A stretch of DNA of 64,000 bases from JAALLB01 sp964502215 (GTDB lineage: Bacteria; Pseudomonadota; Alphaproteobacteria; Rhizobiales; Rhizobiaceae). Under the pieces are notes generated by a model that searched no databases, had not been told where the DNA came from, and worked only from the letters and a program-made list of their open reading frames with translations. The translations under genes and the position numbers were made by a program. The stretch lies in the NCBI GenBank assembly GCA_964502215.1, contig CAZCUN010000002.1, positions 33,375 to 97,374 of the forward strand. Reading direction: 5' to 3'. This document shows, in pieces, positions 60,043-64,000 of the stretch; positions within the stretch are counted from its first letter, which is position 1, and the number at the start of each line of letters is the position of its first letter.

Positions 60043-61518
60043 TCAACGTGGTTTGAATGGATTGGCAATTGGATCATCTGATAAGTTCATCCATACGGTC
60101 TTTGGTCTGGTGTAATCATAAACGGCTTGCAGACCCGCTTCACGGCCATAGCCGCTGCCTTTCATGCCACCAAATTCTGCAATTGGTGAGATGACACGGT
60201 AGGTGTTGACCCAAATAATTCCTGCTTTTACGCGCTTGCTCATTCGAATAGAACGTGCACTGTCTTTTGTGAAGATACCCGCCGCCAGGCCGTGTTTTGT
60301 GTCATTTGCAAGTGCAACAACTTCGTCTTCTGTTTTAAAACGTTGAACTGCTAGTACGGGGCCAAATAACTCTGTATCGACTAGTGTTAGATTTTGGCTT
60401 GGGCATTCAACGATGGTTGGCTCAAAATAAAGCCCGTCCCTATCAGGTTGCTTGCCGCCTGTTAAAATTGTACCACCTTGTTTTTCTGCTAACGAAATTT
60501 GATCAATGATATGGTCTAATTGCCCTTTTGTGCAAAGTGGCCCCATTTCTGTTTCCTCAGCTTGTGGGTCACCAATTTTGATGTTCTTTGCAATTGCAAT
60601 CATCTTGTCTAAAAATTCATCTGCGATATCTTCGTGTAGATAAAGCCTTGAGCCTGCTACACAGCTTTGACCGGTGGCACCAAAAATTCCAGCAACTGAA
60701 CCATTTACCGCGCTTTCGATATTGGCATCCTCAAAGACAATAAAAGGCGACTTGCCACCCAGCTCAAGCGAAACCTCCGCAAAATTGTTTGTTGAGTTTT
60801 GCAGAATGTGTTTTGCAGATTCTGGCCCGCCTGTGAAAGCAACTCGCGCCACGTCTTTATGTGATGTTAGGACGCGTCCGCATGGATCACCATGTCCTGT
60901 TATAATGTTGATTACGCCATCAGGAATGCCAGCCTGTTCAACCAGTTTGCCAAATTCAAGTAGAGGTGCAGAAGCATGTTCAGACGCTTTTAAAATTATG
61001 GTATTACCTGCTGCCAGTGCTGGCCCAATTTTAGTCGCACTTAGGAACATTTGAGAATTCCAAGGCACAACAGCTGCAATCACACCAAGGGGTTCGCGTT
61101 CGGTAAAGACAAACATATCTGGTTTGTCGATGGGCAGTGTCTCACCATGTATTTTATCTGCTGCGCCACCATAAAAATGCAGATACTCGGCAATATAAGT
61201 TGATTGCCAAGCCGTTTCTTTAAACATCTTGCCCGTGTCTTGTGTTTCGATGCGTCCAAGATGCTCTGAGTTTTCAGCTAGCAAGTCACCCAGTTTGTGT
61301 AGATATTTGCCACGTTGTGTAGGGGTTAAGCTGGCCCATTCTCCTTCAAGTGCATCTTTAGCTGCCTTGACTGCTGCATTGACATCTTTTTCCGTAGCTT
61401 CTGGAACAGTCGACCAAATTTCGCCAGTTGCAGGATTTTGGCTTTCAAAAGTTGCGCCATCTGAGGCTGTGCACCACTGGCCACCAATTAGCATTTTATA
61501 CTCGATGAGTTTAACCAT
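60043..61518 (-). CDS. NAD(P)-dependent aldehyde dehydrogenase
   Basis: 491 residues from ATG 61516-61518, preceded by AGGTGG; GTG 61527 would add three residues. It overlaps the flavin reductase stop by eight bases. Catalytic motifs: VVPWNSQMFLSATKIGPALA, VAFTGGPESAKHI, catalytic glutamate ELGGKSPFIVFEDA, nucleophile cysteine FGATGQSCVAGSRL, and LFGPVLAVQRF. A standard family-wide length. It presumably oxidises an aldehyde formed after monooxygenase ring opening; exact substrate unknown. Confidence 0.93.
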   Translation of the reverse strand: MVKLIEYKMLIGGQWCTASDGATFESQNPATGEIWSTVPEATEKDVNAAVKAAKDALEGEWASLTPTQRGKYLHKLGDLLAENSEHLGRIETQDTGKMFKETAWQSTYIAEYLHFYGGAADKIHGETLPIDKPDMFVFTEREPLGVIAAVVPWNSQMFLSATKIGPALAAGNTIILKASEHASAPLLEFGKLVEQAGIPDGVINIITGHGDPCGRVLTSHKDVARVAFTGGPESAKHILQNSTNNFAEVSLELGGKSPFIVFEDANIESAVNGSVAGIFGATGQSCVAGSRLYLHEDIADEFLDKMIAIAKNIKIGDPQAEETEMGPLCTKGQLDHIIDQISLAEKQGGTILTGGKQPDRDGLYFEPTIVECPSQNLTLVDTELFGPVLAVQRFKTEDEVVALANDTKHGLAAGIFTKDSARSIRMSKRVKAGIIWVNTYRVISPIAEFGGMKGSGYGREAGLQAVYDYTRPKTVWMNLSDDPIANPFKPR

Positions 61519-62023
61519 TCTCGCCACCTATATTTTTGTTATTTGCAGGTACAATATGATGATAATTACCATCAAGATAAGTCAATGGGTGTGTTGATAG
61601 ATTTTGAGCGCCCAGCACTTTGCCAATTACAATTTGATGGCTACCAGATAAAAGCGTCTGGTCCAGCTCACATCTAAACACTGCCGCACCTGAGATGGTC
61701 GGTATTGTGCCTGTATCAAGTGCGATGTTGTCAAATCGATCCTCTATTGTTTTATCATGCGCACCAGCAAATCGATCTGCTATATACTTAGCATCATGCG
61801 GCAGTACATTGATGTTGAAATAACGATTGCCTAAAACCATTTCAGAAATTTTGGATGAAGCATTGAGACAAACAAGTGCTGTTGGTGGATCAGCAGAAAC
61901 AGAACAAAATGCTGAGACGGTTGTGCCATGTCGCCCTAAAGGGCCATCCGTTGTCACAACCGTAACGCTTTGTGCAACGCCTCTCATTGCATTGATAAAT
62001 GTAGTACGATCCATATTGGACAT
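61511..62023 (-). CDS. flavin reductase (HpaC-like)
   Basis: 170 residues from ATG 62021-62023 with GGAGAG six bases upstream; an upstream TTG in frame is less likely. FMN-binding split-barrel features: FINAMRGVAQSVTVVTTDGP, GTTVSAFCSVSADPPTALVC LNASSKI in two blocks, RYFNINVLPHDAKYIADRFA, and HQIVIGKVLGAQ. Such proteins supply reduced flavin to two-component monooxygenases, here the LLM enzyme. First gene of the seven-gene operon, divergent from a LysR gene. Confidence 0.9.
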   Translation of the reverse strand: MSNMDRTTFINAMRGVAQSVTVVTTDGPLGRHGTTVSAFCSVSADPPTALVCLNASSKISEMVLGNRYFNINVLPHDAKYIADRFAGAHDKTIEDRFDNIALDTGTIPTISGAAVFRCELDQTLLSGSHQIVIGKVLGAQNLSTHPLTYLDGNYHHIVPANNKNIGGENG

Positions 62024-62103
62024 TACGCTCTCCAAAGTTCATCACTGGGAAAAAATTAGCGTAAAAATTAAGTTTTTAATATCAAATAATATCGTATGTT
62101 TAG

Positions 62104-62118
62104 TTCGAATATATCGAA
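62104..62118. promoter_or_regulatory. inverted repeat TTCGA-N5-TCGAA, probable LysR box
   Basis: A perfect interrupted palindrome located in the 108-base divergent intergenic region, 13 bases before the LysR start and 80 bases upstream of the flavin reductase start. It fits the T-N11-A layout of LysR-type binding sites (T62105, A62117). Role inferred from position only. Confidence 0.55.
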
Positions 62119-62131
62119 TTGAGTTTATATC

Positions 62132-62980
62132 ATGCAATTAATTGAATTACAGACTTTTCTAGCCATTATTGAAACAGGCAGTTTAGTGCGTGCCTCGCAG
62201 CGTTTGAATGTTACGCAGTCGACTGTAACCGCTCGCTTAAAATCGCTTGAGGCTGAGCTTGGACAGGCATTGATAAATCGCCAAAAGTCGGGCGCTTCAC
62301 TTACGGCTGCTGGGGTTAGATTACAACGTTATGCGAGCACAATTTCAAATTTATGGCAGCAAGCAAGACAAGAGACGGCGCTTCCTGATGCTTTGAGTTC
62401 GGTATGCAATATTGCTTGTCATCCAGATCTTTGGGAAGGATTTGGGCAAGTTCTTTTTGATTATGTCAGGCTTGAACTGCCGCAGGTTGCGTTATCTGTT
62501 TGGCAAGGTAATGAAGCGGAAATGTCGCGCTGGCTCAAGGCAGGACTTGCGGATATTGCGCTCACATATTCATCTAATGCAGACCAAACTCAAGAGGTTG
62601 TACCTTTTTTTGATGATCAGTTGGTTCTTGTGTCAACAGATCCTGATAGTCCCTTAAAATTTGATCCAGGGTATGTTTTTATCGAGGCGGGTGAAGCATT
62701 TGAAAAAGAACATGCTGCTGCTTATGCAGACGCTAATACTGCAAGGATAAGTTTTGGTGTTGCAGGTTTGGGTCTCAATTTCATATTGAATGAAGGCGGC
62801 ACGGCATATCTTCCGATGAGAATTGCAAAGCCTTACGTAGATGAAGGTAGATTATATCTTTTAAAAACCGCACCAATTTTTAAGCGAAAAGCATTCATAA
62901 TCGTAAATAAAACCGCCCAAAACTCATGGCCATGGTTTGATGAGCTTTTAATAGATGTTGGGCTTGTATGTAAAACCTGA
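62132..62980 (+). CDS. LysR-family regulator of the monooxygenase operon
   Basis: 282 residues: HTH region MQLIELQTFLAIIETGSLVR, ASQRLNVTQSTVTARLKSLE, QALINRQKSGASLTAAG; effector domain from about residue 88 (SVCNIACHPDLWEGFGQVLF). Divergent from the flavin reductase-ALDH-LLM operon with a shared 108-base promoter region bearing a LysR-type palindrome, so it is very likely the local regulator. The inducer is unknown, probably the operon substrate or an intermediate. Confidence 0.88.
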   Translation: MQLIELQTFLAIIETGSLVRASQRLNVTQSTVTARLKSLEAELGQALINRQKSGASLTAAGVRLQRYASTISNLWQQARQETALPDALSSVCNIACHPDLWEGFGQVLFDYVRLELPQVALSVWQGNEAEMSRWLKAGLADIALTYSSNADQTQEVVPFFDDQLVLVSTDPDSPLKFDPGYVFIEAGEAFEKEHAAAYADANTARISFGVAGLGLNFILNEGGTAYLPMRIAKPYVDEGRLYLLKTAPIFKRKAFIIVNKTAQNSWPWFDELLIDVGLVCKT

Positions 62981-63103
62981 AATTCTAGAGCAGTCATAAC
63001 TAAAAGAATGGATTTAAAGCTATAAATCTAAAACTAGAATTGCAATAAATGGCGCAGTGGAGAGAAACAATATAAAACCCAAACGCTTTTATCGCAAAAA
63101 TAA
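62981..63103. other. non-coding spacer before the island edge
   Basis: No gene seen. An 8-base inverted repeat AATTCTAG (62982-62989) / CTAGAATT (63034-63041) is the only structure noted, possibly a terminator for the LysR gene without a T-tract. Confidence 0.4.
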
Positions 63104-63128
63104 ATGGTGCCCCCGCCGGAATCGAACC
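63104..63128 (-). tRNA. tRNA 3'-end remnant (att-like), not a complete tRNA
   Basis: The minus strand reads GGTTCGATTCC then GGCGGGGGCACCA: a T-loop followed by an acceptor end with CCA. Nothing upstream resembles the rest of a tRNA, so it is a 3' fragment such as integrating elements leave at one end of an island. The acceptor CGGGGGC-A-CCA would suit a GCCCCCG leucine-type tRNA, but the T-stem is one base short for that reading, so identity is uncertain. Confidence 0.55.
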
Positions 63129-63148
63129 ATTATGCCAAATATCTGATA

Positions 63149-63286
63149 TTAATTATATATCTCGGTTCGATAAATTTTGGTAGCACCATTTGTAGCACCA
63201 GTCCCATTTTTATACCAAAATCGAATTCGTTTCGATTCCCTAAATGGGCTCAATGTAGCACCAGTTTCCACAGGTATATAAAAAAA
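63149..63286 (-). pseudogene. C-terminal tail of a tyrosine-integrase-like gene, interrupted by IS
   Basis: Minus-strand frame open from the IS boundary to TAA 63149-63151. It encodes VETGATLSPFRESKRIRF and NGTGATNGATKIYRTEIYN, the low-complexity GAT-containing tail often seen at the end of alphaproteobacterial phage-type integrases. The gene points toward the tRNA fragment 20 bases away, the usual int-att geometry. The catalytic domain is not seen; the IS element occupies the upstream position to the window end. Confidence 0.45.
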
Positions 63287-64000
63287 GGGGCTGTCCCAGA
63301 TAACTACGATAAGTATTTCTTAACCCATTGGTTCAATTGCTTTAATTGAGCTTTTGGGTCGTTGTTATTGAAACGCCACTCACACTCCTTCAAAAATAGC
63401 GCAAAATGCTCCTTTGGTACACCATTGAATTTGCGCATATGACGCTTGGCTTGATTCCAGAAATTCTCAATACCATTGATGTGATTATGTTTGTCTGCGA
63501 AGAGTAATGAATGGTTGATGCGGTAGTGTTTAAAATCTGTCACATCAAGTGCATTATAACCGCGCCATGTGTCGGTATAGACGATACTATCAGGCACCAC
63601 TTTACGCTCGATGATGGGACACAGAGTGGCTGAAGATGTATCAGGAATGATCTTCGTGTAAACCTTTCCACCGCGCTTTAAAAGCCCAAAAACAGGGATT
63701 TTACCACCAGCACCTCTTCCTCGTTTGCCTTTGCGCTTGCCACCAAAGTAACTTTCATCCACTTCTACTTCGCCACAGAAAACACTGTCCGCTTCTTGCT
63801 CAAGCTCATAATGAATAATCTCACGAAGCCGGTGAAAATAATAGGCTGCAGTCTTACGATTAACACCGCAAAGTGCCGATGCTGTTCGTGCAGTTGTCCC
63901 TGCAACAAAATGCTCAACTAAATGACATTGTACTGACTTACTTAAGCGACTTCTTCTCATACCCATATTGATAACCCATTTTTGAGTTATCTGGGACAGC
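63287..64000. mobile_element. IS1595-family insertion sequence (right end just beyond window)
   Basis: Left inverted repeat GGGGCTGTCCCAGATAACT (63287-63305) matches AGTTATCTGGGACAGC (63985-64000) as its reverse complement; three more bases would complete the right end outside the window, giving about 717 bp. One transposase gene fills it. The direct target repeat cannot be checked because the right flank is missing. It sits in the integrase remnant. Confidence 0.9.
63304..63966 (-). CDS. IS1595-family (ISXO2-like) transposase
   Basis: 220 residues. N-terminal zinc-less helix-turn-helix region (ALCGVNRKTAAYYFHRLREI) followed by the ISXO2-like catalytic domain: first Asp in VEVDESYFGGKRKGKRGRGA, second in IVYTDTWRGY, and HNHINGIENFWNQAKR supplying the Asn/Glu part of the site. 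The end QLNQWVKKYLS is intact, so the gene appears full length and possibly active. Confidence 0.92.
   Translation of the reverse strand: MGMRRSRLSKSVQCHLVEHFVAGTTARTASALCGVNRKTAAYYFHRLREIIHYELEQEADSVFCGEVEVDESYFGGKRKGKRGRGAGGKIPVFGLLKRGGKVYTKIIPDTSSATLCPIIERKVVPDSIVYTDTWRGYNALDVTDFKHYRINHSLLFADKHNHINGIENFWNQAKRHMRKFNGVPKEHFALFLKECEWRFNNNDPKAQLKQLNQWVKKYLS

Noticed and set aside
63104..63128. Complete tRNA gene at the right end
   Set aside because: Only the T-loop and acceptor 3' strand are present; no anticodon or D arm can be drawn from the adjacent sequence.
1..64000. CRISPR array, complete prophage or rRNA operon
   Set aside because: No regularly spaced repeats, no phage structural genes and no rRNA sequence were seen anywhere in the window.

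Overview
The window is AT-rich (roughly 40% G+C by eye) chromosomal DNA of an alphaproteobacterium, most likely a marine-type member of the Hyphomicrobiales (Rhizobiales). The evidence is gene order remembered from that group: hemC divergent from tsaD-gpsA-EVE, htpX-rsmB-heparinase-purH, nth divergent from a DUF2244 gene, a DUF1674 (SdhAF4) gene beside htpX, and sppA-ihfB-lapA. No species can be named from the sequence alone.

Layout. 0-24 kb is mostly core: tetrapyrrole (hemC, cut by the window edge), t6A tRNA modification (tsaD), phospholipid precursor (gpsA), adenosine kinase, pyridoxal kinase, purine synthesis (purH), rRNA methylation (rsmB), HtpX protease, a Tad-pilus-like vWA protein, acetyl-CoA synthetase, endonuclease III, and an iodotyrosine-deiodinase-like flavoprotein. 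Between the vWA gene and acs lies a non-coding locus with three consecutive hairpins whose loops carry CCTCC/CCTCCTCCC anti-Shine-Dalgarno motifs, facing a 28-codon ORF with a perfect AAAGGAGGT ribosome binding site. 24-35 kb holds an Ada-like protein with a repeat-derived insertion, a LysR regulator beside a hairpin-rich gap, a patatin, two hotdog thioesterases, gpmA, dapB, an MsbA-like ABC exporter, a MOSC protein, slyX, and a three-gene periplasmic operon ending in a SCO copper chaperone.

35-39 kb is a compact cluster: RibD-like reductase, SAM methyltransferase, GT4 glycosyltransferase, a PTPS/QueD homologue lacking the canonical active-site residues, and an MDR dehydrogenase. It looks like a pathway to a modified, possibly glycosylated, pterin-like compound of unknown identity. 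39-46 kb has OpgH-like and ManC enzymes, then lapA-ihfB-sppA and an M32 carboxypeptidase.

46-64 kb is accessory and catabolic. A LysR gene precedes a hydantoinase A/B, FAD oxidoreductase and NAD-dependent dehydrogenase operon. Next is a decayed stretch: a C-terminal gene fragment, a UPF0280-MarR in-frame chimera, and an enamidase-like amidohydrolase with three stops and a frameshift. A seven-gene operon follows (flavin reductase, aldehyde dehydrogenase, luciferase-like monooxygenase, DUF1185, alpha/beta hydrolase, ThDP enzyme, EthD-like), divergent from its LysR regulator. The window ends in a tRNA 3'-end remnant, an integrase tail and an IS1595-family insertion sequence, which looks like the edge of a genomic island.
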